Below, one piece after another: positions 19,401 to 27,625 of a stretch of 64,000 nt of DNA. Origin of the DNA: Nocardia nova NBRC 15556 (GTDB taxonomy: Bacteria > Actinomycetota > Actinomycetes > Mycobacteriales > Mycobacteriaceae); NCBI RefSeq assembly GCF_001613005.1, contig NZ_BDBN01000024.1:62001-126000 (forward strand), written 5' to 3'. Position 1 is the stretch's first letter; every line of letters begins with the position of its first letter. Under the pieces are notes generated by a model. That model had not been told where the DNA came from and made no database searches. It worked only from the letters and a program-made list of their open reading frames with translations. The position numbers and the translations under genes were made by a program.

Positions 19401-20494
19401 CACGACCCTCTGCGAAACTCCGCCGGATCTGCGCCCGCACGCTGGTCGCCGCCACCCTCGCGGCATCGGCCGGGGCCTGCGGTTTCCAGCCGGCCGACGT
19501 CCCGGTGCCGGGCACCGGTGTCGGCGGACCGACCTACCATCTGCGCATCGAATTCGCCGATGTTCTCAATCTGCCGCAGGGCGCCAAGGTCATCGCGGAC
19601 GGCGTGCGGATCGGGCAGCTCACCCACATCACCGTCGTCGACCCGGCGCCCGCCACCGGCACGGCTCCGGCGCGCACCGGCTATGTGATCGCCGATGTCG
19701 CGATCCGCACCTCGGTCCGGCTTCCGGTCGGCACCACCGCCCAACTGCGGCAGGCGACTCCGCTCGGCGACGTCCACATCGCACTCACCGAACCGGCCCA
19801 CCCAACGGCCGGCGAGATCCGCCCGGATGCGACGATCCCGATCTCCGACACCCGCCCGCAACTTCCCATCGAGGACATCCTCGCGCAGCTGGCCACCTTC
19901 GTCGGCAGCGGCGCGGTGCACGACATCCAGAACATCGTGCAGAACGTGAACGGGATCATGCCCCCGAATCCGGCGGTGACCGCGCGGATATCGGAGGTCC
20001 TCGGTTCGGATCTCGGTGACCTTGCCGCACATACCGATTCGATTCACCAGTTGGTCAGCGGTATTCAGGCCACGGTCGACGAGGGCCTGCTGAATCACAC
20101 GTCGACGTGGGATCCGCTGCTCACCCCGGACGGTGTGCAGCACACCACCGATGTGATTCGCGCCGAGATCGGTGTCGTCTTCGTCCTCACTGCCCTCGGC
20201 CCGTTCGCGCCGTCGACGAAATGGCTGGGGCCGGTGCTGGATTCGACCACGGCCGCCGCGCGCGCGGTGGTGCCGATGTTGTTCGGCAGCGCACCGCTCG
20301 ACACCGGCTCCCCGTCGAATATGGCGACACTGACGAATCTGCTGCAATCGCAGATCATTCCGTTCGCCGAGCGCGGACCGAAGATCAACCTGGTCGGCGT
20401 CGCGATGCCGCCGTCCGCGGCCGTCGGCACGACACCCGAGCAACAGACCTCCCGCATCATCGACACGCTGCGGATGATCGGAGCGGTCCGATGA
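19397..20494 (+). CDS. mceE: MCE-family lipoprotein E
   Basis: Fifth MCE subunit, 365 residues; in the family this one is a lipoprotein attached to the membrane. The N-terminus has basic residues, a hydrophobic stretch (LVAATLAASAGAC) and Cys28, but the lipobox reads A-G-A-C and lacks the usual Leu/Val/Ile at -3, so lipidation is likely but not certain. The MCE domain (about 45-150) has NLPQGAKVIADGVRIGQL and an insert around 80-92. Start GTG 19397 overlaps the mceD stop by four bases (GTGA); the upstream in-frame extension is out of context. Its stop overlaps mceF (ATGA). Confidence 0.9.
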   Translation: MTRPSAKLRRICARTLVAATLAASAGACGFQPADVPVPGTGVGGPTYHLRIEFADVLNLPQGAKVIADGVRIGQLTHITVVDPAPATGTAPARTGYVIADVAIRTSVRLPVGTTAQLRQATPLGDVHIALTEPAHPTAGEIRPDATIPISDTRPQLPIEDILAQLATFVGSGAVHDIQNIVQNVNGIMPPNPAVTARISEVLGSDLGDLAAHTDSIHQLVSGIQATVDEGLLNHTSTWDPLLTPDGVQHTTDVIRAEIGVVFVLTALGPFAPSTKWLGPVLDSTTAAARAVVPMLFGSAPLDTGSPSNMATLTNLLQSQIIPFAERGPKINLVGVAMPPSAAVGTTPEQQTSRIIDTLRMIGAVR

Positions 20495-21447
20495 GAATTC
20501 GATCGATCGTCTCGCTCACGGCGATCGCCGCCGTGCTCGTCTTCGGCATCGTCTACATGACGGTGGGCGTCCTGCACCTCGATCCGCGCAAGTCTTTCTT
20601 CACCGCCGATCTCCGGCTCGCCGAATCCGGTGGGCTGGGCCCGAATTCGCCGGTGCTGTTCGACGGGGTCGCGGTCGGCAAGGCGGAGACGGTACGCAAA
20701 CAGGCCTCCGGCGTGCTCGTCCGGCTGAAGATCGACGACAAGTATCACATCCCGGCTACGAGCGAGATCCATATCGAACAGCTGTCGGCACTCGGCGAGC
20801 CGTACATCGAATTCGCCTCGACGAGCCCGGCTGGGCCGTATCTGCGTGACGGACAGACGATGTCGACCGAGCGGGTGCACCTGCCGATGAGCATCACGGC
20901 GCTGTCGACGCGGGCGGTCCAGCTGCTCGAGCAGATCCACCCGGAGGCGGTGGCGCGGCTGGTCGACACCTTCGACACCGCGCTGAAGGGTACCGATCAG
21001 GCAATGCGCACGCTGCAGCACTCGTCCGACCTGCTGGCGGCCACACTGCTGAGCCGTACCGGCGCCATGCGGCAACTGTTCGCCGACATGCAGGCCCTCG
21101 GCGGGAACATGGACTGGCTGGGGCCCTCGCTGGAAAGCGCCGGACCGCAACTCGGGCTGTTCGGCACCATGTTGATCAAGATCGTCGAGGGCGGGTCCGT
21201 GCTGTCGAACAAACAACCCGTGGACAACTACTACACCGGCGACGGCCTCGTTCCGTTCCTCGGGCAACTGACCGAGCTGCTGAACAAGTTCGGGCCGGGG
21301 GTGGCGCCATTGGGCCCGGCCCTGCAGCCGGTCCTCACCGAGGCCGTGCACAGCTCGCCCCATATCGACGTCAGCGCGCTGATCAGCCAGGCGCTGCAGG
21401 GCGTCGATCCCGACGGGACGCTGCATTTCCGGATCGCCGTCAAATAG
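20491..21447 (+). CDS. mceF: MCE-family substrate-binding protein F
   Basis: Sixth MCE subunit, 318 residues. The anchor helix lies at about 5-27 and the MCE domain at about 33-115, with ESGGLGPNSPVLFDGVAVGK; a helical region follows (LLEQIHPEAVARLVDTFDTA). ATG 20491 overlaps the mceE stop by four bases. It is shorter than tuberculosis MceF proteins, which carry a long low-complexity tail. It closes the hexamer set A-F, so the operon is complete for channel proteins. Confidence 0.92.
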   Translation: MRIRSIVSLTAIAAVLVFGIVYMTVGVLHLDPRKSFFTADLRLAESGGLGPNSPVLFDGVAVGKAETVRKQASGVLVRLKIDDKYHIPATSEIHIEQLSALGEPYIEFASTSPAGPYLRDGQTMSTERVHLPMSITALSTRAVQLLEQIHPEAVARLVDTFDTALKGTDQAMRTLQHSSDLLAATLLSRTGAMRQLFADMQALGGNMDWLGPSLESAGPQLGLFGTMLIKIVEGGSVLSNKQPVDNYYTGDGLVPFLGQLTELLNKFGPGVAPLGPALQPVLTEAVHSSPHIDVSALISQALQGVDPDGTLHFRIAVK

Positions 21448-21487
21448 CCGAGTACCAGCCAGCCCGACCGGCAGGAGGAACGAACCG

Positions 21488-22117
21488 ATGAGCACAGCAG
21501 TAGACGACAAGGACATCCGGGCGGCGGAGGCGGACAAGGACGAAAAATCCGGTGCCGCACAGCCTTCCGCGCCCGACACCGAGCGGCGGGCGCCGCTGAC
21601 GATCGCCGTCCGGCTCTCCACCGCAGTGACCACCGCGGTGATCGTCGCCTTGCTGGCGGTCGGCATCGTGTTCGGGTGCCTGTACTTCTCGGCGCGTTCC
21701 ACCCTGTCCGATCGTGACGCCGCGGCCGCCGGCGACAAACACGCCGAGGACATCGCGTCGAAGTACGCCGTCGGCGCGTCGACCATCGACTATCACGATG
21801 TGAAGAGCTGGATCGAGCGGTTGAAGGCCGGCACCACCACGCAGCTGGCGGCAAAATTCGACGCGACCGCACCGCAACTCGAGCAGATCCTGCTCCCGCT
21901 GCAGTGGACATCCAAGGCGACGCCGCTGTCGGCCGCGGTGACCTCCGAATCGGACGGCATCTACAAGGTCAACGCCTACCTGGACGTGACATCGACCAGC
22001 GCGCAGACTCCCGACGGCGGTCGCACCACCGTGACCTACTCGCTCACCATCGACCGCAACGCGGACTGGAAGATCACCGACGTCGGCGGGTTGCAGAACG
22101 CCCTGCCCACCAAGTGA
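21488..22117 (+). CDS. Mce-associated membrane protein
   Basis: A 209-residue protein of the Mce-associated (Mas) type. A disordered acidic N-terminus (about 1-37) precedes one membrane helix (about 43-68, VTTAVIVALLAVGIVFGCLYF). The periplasmic part has a helical stretch (KHAEDIASKYAVGAST) followed by a cystatin/SnoaL-like beta sheet ending in a Trp-containing strand (NADWKITDVGG). Mas proteins stabilise Mce complexes in mycobacteria. ATG 21488 has GGCAGGAGGAA upstream. It lies 40 bases after mceF and is probably the last gene of the operon. Confidence 0.85.
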   Translation: MSTAVDDKDIRAAEADKDEKSGAAQPSAPDTERRAPLTIAVRLSTAVTTAVIVALLAVGIVFGCLYFSARSTLSDRDAAAAGDKHAEDIASKYAVGASTIDYHDVKSWIERLKAGTTTQLAAKFDATAPQLEQILLPLQWTSKATPLSAAVTSESDGIYKVNAYLDVTSTSAQTPDGGRTTVTYSLTIDRNADWKITDVGGLQNALPTK

Positions 22118-22159
22118 GTCGGGCGAAGGCCGCCGGCGGCGATAGGACACTATGAGCTG

Positions 22160-22963
22160 ATGACCGATATGCCTGCCATGTTCACCGTCGACGACGCCGG
22201 TCGGTACCTGCCCCGGAAGTGGGCGTACGGCCGCTGGGGCGCGGACATGCTCAGCGGCCCCGCCGTCTGCGCGGCCGCCGCGCGCACCCTCGAACGGGAA
22301 CACGGGCTGGCCGGTTTCGTGCCGGCTCGATTCACCATCGACCTGTTCAAGGCGGCGAAGGGACAGCCCCTCGAGGTGCACACCGAAGTGATCCGCGCCG
22401 GGCGGCGGATCCACATCGCCTCGGCCACGGTGCGCCAGGGTGAGGTCGAGGTCGCGGAAGCGCGCCTGGTTCAGCTGCGCGCCACCGAGACCCCTCCGGG
22501 CGAGGAGTGGCATTCCGAGCATCCGTTCGACCCACCCGCCGACGCCGGGGTGGATTGGTGGTACCGCAGCGACAACGACTGGTCGACGTCGATGGGCGAC
22601 CACCAGAACTCCGGCCGCAAAAGCCTGTGGGCGGTGCCGCTGGGAGCGGTCGAGGGTGAGGAGCGCAGCGCGTTCGTGGAGGCCGTGGTCGCCGCCGAGT
22701 CCACCAGCCTGGTGACCAACTGGGGGTCGCAGGGCATCGGATACATCAACGCCGACCTCACCGTGGCACTCGACCGCCTGCCCGTCGGCGACCGGATCGG
22801 GCTGCGGGCCGAGACCCACCTCACCGCCAACGGTGTATCCGTCGGCACCGCAACGCTTTTCGATTCCCGCGGGCCGATCGGCACCGGCATGGTGACCGCC
22901 GTCGGCAACGCGGCCGCCCAGATCGACTTCTCCGCGAACGGGATCGACTTCTCCGAAGACTGA
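22160..22963 (+). CDS. Acyl-CoA thioesterase-like protein (double hot-dog)
   Basis: A 267-residue protein of the thioesterase superfamily with two hot-dog halves: residues about 20-110 (GRWGADMLSGPAVCAAAART then ARFTIDLFKAAKGQPLEV) and about 150-260 (NWGSQGIGYINADLTVALDR then GVSVGTATLFDS). The pattern fits the TesB-like family that hydrolyses acyl-CoA, although catalytic residues are not certain. It follows the Mce-associated gene by 42 bases, so lipid imported through Mce could be a substrate source (inference). It is probably soluble and cytosolic, with no signal sequence. Confidence 0.8.
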   Translation: MTDMPAMFTVDDAGRYLPRKWAYGRWGADMLSGPAVCAAAARTLEREHGLAGFVPARFTIDLFKAAKGQPLEVHTEVIRAGRRIHIASATVRQGEVEVAEARLVQLRATETPPGEEWHSEHPFDPPADAGVDWWYRSDNDWSTSMGDHQNSGRKSLWAVPLGAVEGEERSAFVEAVVAAESTSLVTNWGSQGIGYINADLTVALDRLPVGDRIGLRAETHLTANGVSVGTATLFDSRGPIGTGMVTAVGNAAAQIDFSANGIDFSED

Positions 22964-23015
22964 GGCGCCGGGCGATATTTCCGGCCCGATATCGGACCGC
23001 GCCGCGCGTGTCGGG

Positions 23016-25352
23016 TTGACCACGCGACGGCCAATTCCGACGATCGTCGGGGTGAGCCCGATCCGAAGGACGCCCGCTGCGCGGCGTCGGCGCTTGTGGC
23101 CGGTAGTGATCGTCGTCCTCGGTGTGGTGGCCGCACCGCCACCGGTGGCCACCGCGATCCCGGCGGACGAGCTGTGGTCCTCGACAGCGGAATCGTTCGC
23201 ACCCGGCGATTTCCACGCCGCGCCGTATCTGGGCAACGGCCGGATCGGGACGGTACTGCCGCCCAGCGGCGGCGGCTACCACGACTACGGCGACGCGGCG
23301 CGGACCTCCTTCCCGCTGCAGCAATCCCGTTATACCGGAACGTATTTGGCGGGCTTCTACGCGCAGGCCGCACTGTCACCGGAATACCTCCGGTCGCCGC
23401 AGTACACCCAGGTGATCGCGGCGTTGCCCGCGTGGACGGATCTGGCCGTCGAAGTCGACGGTCACCGCTACGACGCGGACGTGGACCCGGCCACCGTGCA
23501 CGACTACCGGCAGACGCTGGACTACCGCACCGCGACGGTGACCACCCGGGCCGACTGGACACCGGATCCCGAGCATCGGCTGCGGCTTCGCTACGACACC
23601 TTCGTCTCTCGCGACCGGCCGGATCTCGCGGTGCAGAGACTGACCGTCACACCCGAGCGCCCGGGCGAGCTCGCGGTCGTCGACCGGATCGACGGCGCGG
23701 CAGCGCGGCGGGTGGTCCCGGTGACGACGACGGCCGATCCGAGCAGCGGACGCACGGTGTCGGGAGTCCGCGCCGAGAGAACCTCCGATACGGCATTCGT
23801 GGTGTCGTCCGTCGATTCGCCGCCGCAGGCCGCGGGCACCGCGCTGCCCGGCGCCGACGGGATCCGCTATCTGCTGCCCGTCACCGGGAACGACAGCTAC
23901 ACCTTCACCGCCTACACCGGCATCTCCTCCACCGACTACGGATCCGATCCCCTGGCCGCCGCCACCGCCGCGGCCGAATCGGGCCGCGCCCAGGGGTTCG
24001 ACGCCACACATTCCGCCCACGCCGCGCAGTGGGATCGGTTGTGGCAGCCCGCCATCGAGACTCCGGGGCGCACCGACTACACCCGATGGATCCGCGCCGC
24101 GCTGTATTCCGTTCTGGCCAGCGTGCGCGCGGGCGAGCGCTGGTCGGTGCAACCGGCCGGACTGTCGTCCGACGACTACGGGGGCATGACGTTCTGGGAT
24201 GCCGAGACCTGGATCTTCCCGACGCTGCTGGCGCTGTATCCGGACCTGGCTCGCACCGTGGTCGAATTCCGCGCCGCCGCACTGCCTGCCGCCCGGGCCA
24301 ACGCCCGCGGCTACGGACTGCCCGGTGCGCTGTATCCCTGGGACGACGGGCCCGCGCAGCGCTGCGCCTCCCCGATCGGCTGCGGCCTGACCGAGGAACA
24401 TCTGCACAACGAGATCGCCCTTGCCCAATGGCAGTACTACCTGGCCACCGGCGACAGCGAATGGCTGCGCACCCATGGCGCGCCGGTGATCACCGCGATC
24501 GCCGACTACCTGACCGCGCGGATCGGGCCGAAACTGCCCGACGGCGCCTACCATTTCGCCCCGGCCGCCGGATCCGACGAGTACGTCGCCTTCTCGGTCG
24601 ACAACGCGCTCACCAACGGCGGCGTGCGCAACACGATGGACATCGCCGCCCGGGCCGCCGCACTCTCCGGTCTTCCCGTCGACCCGCGCTGGGCCGATAT
24701 CGCAGCGCATATGGCGATGCCGCCCGATATCGCGCCCGGGGTGCCCGCCGAATATCTCGGCTACACCGGCGCCCCGATCAAACAGGCCGACACGGTGTTG
24801 CTCAGCTACCCGTTCACCTACGCGGCGCCCGGCTATTCGCCGGCCGCGACCACGCGGTACTACTTCGACCGCACCGATCCGGACGGCCCGAATATGAGCA
24901 ACAGCGTCGGCGCGATCCTCAGTGCCCGTTACGACCCCTGTCGCACCCAGTACTACCTGGACCGATCCGTGCAGCCGTATGCCCGCGAGCCGTACGGATT
25001 CCAGGCCGAGGCGCGCGGGGACCGGTCGGGTGCCAACGCGCAGGGGCAGTCGGCGTGGATCTTCGTCACCGGTGCCGCGGGATTCCTGCAAGGACTGCTC
25101 TACGCACCGCTCGGATTGCGCTGGACCGAGGGCGGCCCGTCCATCGATCCGATGCTGCCAGGCGGCTTCCCCGACGGCCTGACCATTCGCGGCCTGGCGA
25201 TCGGCGCCGCCCGGACGACCGTTCATATCACGCCCGCGAACACCACGCTGACCCTCACCTCGGGCGACCCGATCACCCTGCAGACGCCGGGTGGCTCCGT
25301 CGAACTGGTTCCCGGACAACCCCTTTCGATCCCCACCCGCGCCGCGTGCTGA
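23016..25352 (+). CDS. Secreted glycoside hydrolase family 65 protein, acid trehalase-like
   Basis: A 778-residue GH65-fold protein. It has a basic N-terminus and a signal-like helix (LWPVVIVVLGVVAAPPPVAT), then the N-terminal beta-sandwich (about 45-320) and the (alpha/alpha)6 barrel (about 340-690). In the barrel are TFWDAETWIFPTLL and AGSDEYVAF, whose Glu522 matches the general acid of the family (usually GPDEY), and KQADTVLLSYPF near the sugar site. The export signal argues for a hydrolase like acid trehalase rather than a cytosolic phosphorylase. The exact disaccharide is not proven; trehalose, kojibiose or glucosyl-galactose are options. TTG 23016 is the longest start; GTG 23052 gives a tidier signal peptide. 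A strong hairpin follows the stop. Confidence 0.85.
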   Translation: MTTRRPIPTIVGVSPIRRTPAARRRRLWPVVIVVLGVVAAPPPVATAIPADELWSSTAESFAPGDFHAAPYLGNGRIGTVLPPSGGGYHDYGDAARTSFPLQQSRYTGTYLAGFYAQAALSPEYLRSPQYTQVIAALPAWTDLAVEVDGHRYDADVDPATVHDYRQTLDYRTATVTTRADWTPDPEHRLRLRYDTFVSRDRPDLAVQRLTVTPERPGELAVVDRIDGAAARRVVPVTTTADPSSGRTVSGVRAERTSDTAFVVSSVDSPPQAAGTALPGADGIRYLLPVTGNDSYTFTAYTGISSTDYGSDPLAAATAAAESGRAQGFDATHSAHAAQWDRLWQPAIETPGRTDYTRWIRAALYSVLASVRAGERWSVQPAGLSSDDYGGMTFWDAETWIFPTLLALYPDLARTVVEFRAAALPAARANARGYGLPGALYPWDDGPAQRCASPIGCGLTEEHLHNEIALAQWQYYLATGDSEWLRTHGAPVITAIADYLTARIGPKLPDGAYHFAPAAGSDEYVAFSVDNALTNGGVRNTMDIAARAAALSGLPVDPRWADIAAHMAMPPDIAPGVPAEYLGYTGAPIKQADTVLLSYPFTYAAPGYSPAATTRYYFDRTDPDGPNMSNSVGAILSARYDPCRTQYYLDRSVQPYAREPYGFQAEARGDRSGANAQGQSAWIFVTGAAGFLQGLLYAPLGLRWTEGGPSIDPMLPGGFPDGLTIRGLAIGAARTTVHITPANTTLTLTSGDPITLQTPGGSVELVPGQPLSIPTRAAC

Positions 25353-25368
25353 GACGTACAGCGGATGT

Positions 25369-25396
25369 GCGACGGGGCCACCGGCGGGCCCCTCGC
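25369..25396 (+). terminator. Strong hairpin after GH65 gene
   Basis: GCGA-c-GGGGCC pairs with GGCCCC-TCGC around a 7-base loop, ten pairs with one bulged C. It starts 17 bases after the GH65 stop. There is no T-run, which is common for actinobacterial terminators. Confidence 0.6.
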
Positions 25397-25411
25397 GACG
25401 GAGCGGCCCAG

Positions 25412-25642
25412 GTGAGCGGTGCGCGGTTGCGCGATGCGGCAACCGCAACCACCATCGCCGGTGTGCAGAACCACTTCGACCTCGGCGACCCGCAGCAATG
25501 GGTCACCACACTGCGCCGCAACGCGGCACCCGACACCGCAGTCGTCCCGCGCTCGCCGAGCGCGCGGACGCGGGAGCACACCGCCGCCGGCCGGTCGCGG
25601 CCGGCCGGTGAACGGCACGAGCGCGGGAGGATCGCCGCATGA
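25412..25642 (+). CDS. Small hypothetical protein coupled to metallo-hydrolase gene
   Basis: Possible 76-residue protein from GTG 25412 with GGAG about 10 bases upstream. Its stop overlaps the ATG of the next gene (ATGA), the usual sign of translational coupling. The middle part (VQNHFDLGDPQQWVTTLRRN) looks like real protein, while the C-terminal third is Arg/Ala-rich and low in information. No family is recognised. It could be a leader peptide that sets translation of the metallo-hydrolase, or simply chance reading through the gap. Confidence 0.4.
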   Translation: MSGARLRDAATATTIAGVQNHFDLGDPQQWVTTLRRNAAPDTAVVPRSPSARTREHTAAGRSRPAGERHERGRIAA

Positions 25643-26343
25643 GCGCCATCGAGCAGGTCGCCGATTCGGTGTACGTGGTGGCCGGAACCAACGTCAACTG
25701 GTCGCTGATCACCGGCGATTCCGGCGTGGTCCTCGTCGACGCCGGCTATCCGCGCGATACCGGCGCGGTACTCGATTCGCTTCGCCGGATCGGCCACGAA
25801 CCGGCCGATCTGGTGGCGATTCTGCTGACCCACGCCCACCTCGACCACATCGGTGCCATCCCCACCCTGGTCGAACGCACGGGTGTGCCGGTCTACACGG
25901 GCGCGGACGAGGCCGCGCACGCGCGTCGCGAATATCTGCAGCAGATCACCCCCGTGGACATGGCCCGCCAGCTCGGCACTCCCGGTGGACCGCGGTGGGT
26001 GTTCCAGACACTGCGCGCGCTGGGCGGCCACGTCCGCATGAGCGTCCCTACCGCCACCAGCTACGACGAGAACACCCTGCGGCAGTTGCCCGGCGGTATC
26101 GTGGCCGTCCCGACGCCGGGGCACACCACCGGCCACACCGCCTACCTCATGCCCGACGAGGGCATCCTCTTCAGCGGCGACGCCCTGGTCACCGGCCATC
26201 CGCTACTTCCCGACACCGGACTCCAAGCACTACCCGAGGTCTTCAACCACGACGAGACACAGACCCACACCACCGCGGAATCCCTGATCGCCCACCGGCC
26301 GCGGCTGCTGATACCGGGCCACGGAAAACCCATGGCCCGCTGA
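25639..26343 (+). CDS. Metallo-beta-lactamase-fold hydrolase
   Basis: A 234-residue MBL-fold hydrolase with the complete di-metal site: THAHLDHIG (HxHxDH, about residues 65-73), TPGHTTGHT, the bridging Asp in LFSGDALV, and the last His in IPGHGKP. The short N-terminal strand pair (VADSVYVVAGTNVNWSLI) is normal for the glyoxalase II/lactonase branch. It is cytosolic, with no signal sequence. The substrate is unknown; the family covers lactones, thioesters and sulfur compounds. It overlaps a small upstream frame by four bases and converges on the desaturase gene 32 bases on. Confidence 0.88.
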   Translation: MSAIEQVADSVYVVAGTNVNWSLITGDSGVVLVDAGYPRDTGAVLDSLRRIGHEPADLVAILLTHAHLDHIGAIPTLVERTGVPVYTGADEAAHARREYLQQITPVDMARQLGTPGGPRWVFQTLRALGGHVRMSVPTATSYDENTLRQLPGGIVAVPTPGHTTGHTAYLMPDEGILFSGDALVTGHPLLPDTGLQALPEVFNHDETQTHTTAESLIAHRPRLLIPGHGKPMAR

Positions 26344-26375
26344 TCTCACCGGCCCAGCCGATTTCACCGGCCCGG

Positions 26376-27338
26376 CTACACCCGCGCCGGATCCCGGGTC
26401 TGCGCCTTCGCCGCTTCCCGGGCCAGGATGCGCGCCCGCTGCTCCTCGAAGCGCACGACGTCGCGGCCGAGCTTGTCGAGATAGTCGGCGAGCTCCTGGC
26501 GGGCGCGCTCGCCCCGCTCGGTGAAATCGGTGCGGCCGAAGACATTCCAGTGCCGCAGTACCGGATTGAGCACCTCGTCGAGATGCTGGCGCAGATCGTA
26601 GATGCCGTGCTTGACCATCAGCACACCGTTGCGCCGCCAGTTCGGCATTCCGGTGCCGGGCATGGCGAAATTCTTCGCGATCTCGGTGACCGATTCCATC
26701 GCCTGATCCGGCGCCAGATCGAACGCCGCCGCCGCGATCGACCGGTAGAAGATCATGTGCAGATTCTCGTCGGCCGCGATCCGCGCGAGCATGTGGTCGG
26801 CGATCGGATCGCCGCACACCCGGCCGGTGGAGCGGTGGCTGATGCGAGTGGCCAGCTCCTGGAACGTCACGTAGACGACCTGGTCGAGCATGCCGTGGAA
26901 GTACTCGGGCGCGTGCACGCCGCGCGTCATGTGCACCATCCGGTCCTGCTCCAGCGCCACCGGATCGACCCCGCGGGTGACCACCAGATAATCGCGCATG
27001 GCGATGGCGTGGCGGTTCTCCTCGGCGGTCCAGCGCCCGACCCAGGTGCCCCAGGCGCCGTCGCGGGAGAAATGCTCGCTGATGGTCCGGTGATAGGAGG
27101 GCAGATTGTCCTCGGTGAGCAAATTGGTGATCATGGCGACCTTCGCCACCTCCGACAGACGAGACTGTTCGGGATCCCAATCGACACCGCCGAGTGCGGC
27201 GAAATTGCGGCCTTCGTCCCACGGCACATAATCGTGCGGATGCCATTCCTTGGCGGTGGCCAGATGCCGGTCCAATTGGTCCGCGACGACCGGCTCCAGT
27301 TCGGTGAGCAACTGCAACTGCGTTAAATCCTTTGGCAT
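26376..27338 (-). CDS. Acyl-ACP desaturase (ferritin-like di-iron, DesA type)
   Basis: Soluble di-iron desaturase of 320 residues related to mycobacterial DesA1/DesA2 and plant stearoyl-ACP desaturases. The two ExxH iron-binding motifs are present (EENRHAIAMRDYL near 105-117 and DENLHMIFYR near 190-199), with supporting Glu residues in the other helices (LTEDNLPSYHR). It inserts a double bond into ACP-bound fatty acyl chains, in mycobacteria for mycolic acid precursors. ATG 27338 has AAGGA 6 bases upstream; the longer frame to 27380 is not needed. It diverges from the second repeat-tailed MFS gene across a 287-base gap. Confidence 0.9.
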   Translation of the reverse strand: MPKDLTQLQLLTELEPVVADQLDRHLATAKEWHPHDYVPWDEGRNFAALGGVDWDPEQSRLSEVAKVAMITNLLTEDNLPSYHRTISEHFSRDGAWGTWVGRWTAEENRHAIAMRDYLVVTRGVDPVALEQDRMVHMTRGVHAPEYFHGMLDQVVYVTFQELATRISHRSTGRVCGDPIADHMLARIAADENLHMIFYRSIAAAAFDLAPDQAMESVTEIAKNFAMPGTGMPNWRRNGVLMVKHGIYDLRQHLDEVLNPVLRHWNVFGRTDFTERGERARQELADYLDKLGRDVVRFEEQRARILAREAAKAQTRDPARV

Positions 27339-27553
27339 GCAATTCCTTTCGAGAAGGTAACCATCGGGTTTACGACACACAAGGGCGATCCGAGAGCAGT
27401 GTTGCGCGGCGATACGCTACCCGTCGACCTATGGTTGCCGGAAGTTTCCGCCGCTGTGTCCCCGGTTCGAGAGCGTCGATCACGTCGCACACCGATTACG
27501 TGCCCGCCGAATCAAACCTAAAGTCCGGACAATTCGGACGTGACATACTCCTC

Positions 27554-27582
27554 TTCAATTAGTTAGCCATCGCAACTATATT
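27554..27582 (+). promoter_or_regulatory. Candidate promoter with embedded operator for second repeat-tailed MFS gene
   Basis: A TATATT -10 box (27577-27582) and a weak TTCAAT -35 box (27554-27559) are 17 bases apart. The dyad TAGTT-N9-AACTA (27560-27578) lies almost exactly across the spacer. Transcription would start near 27590, leaving a leader of about 35 bases with GAGGGAGAG before the TTG start. A repressor bound here would block RNA polymerase. Confidence 0.5.
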
Positions 27583-27625
27583 ATTTGGAGACCCATTCCG
27601 TTTTCCTGTCGATGAGGGAGAGAAC

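Noticed and set aside
22126..22145. GCCGCCGGCGGC palindrome after the Mce-associated gene as a terminator
   Set aside because: Short GC palindromes are expected by chance in this composition; there is no loop and the thioesterase gene follows closely in the same direction.
21440..25448. Long minus-strand frames across the Mas, thioesterase and GH65 genes
   Set aside because: Shadow frames; the plus-strand genes have family motifs, starts and tight spacing.
27540..27600. AT-rich patch as a sign of horizontal transfer
   Set aside because: It is only about 60 bases and is explained by a promoter with an operator; flanking genes have normal GC-rich codon use.
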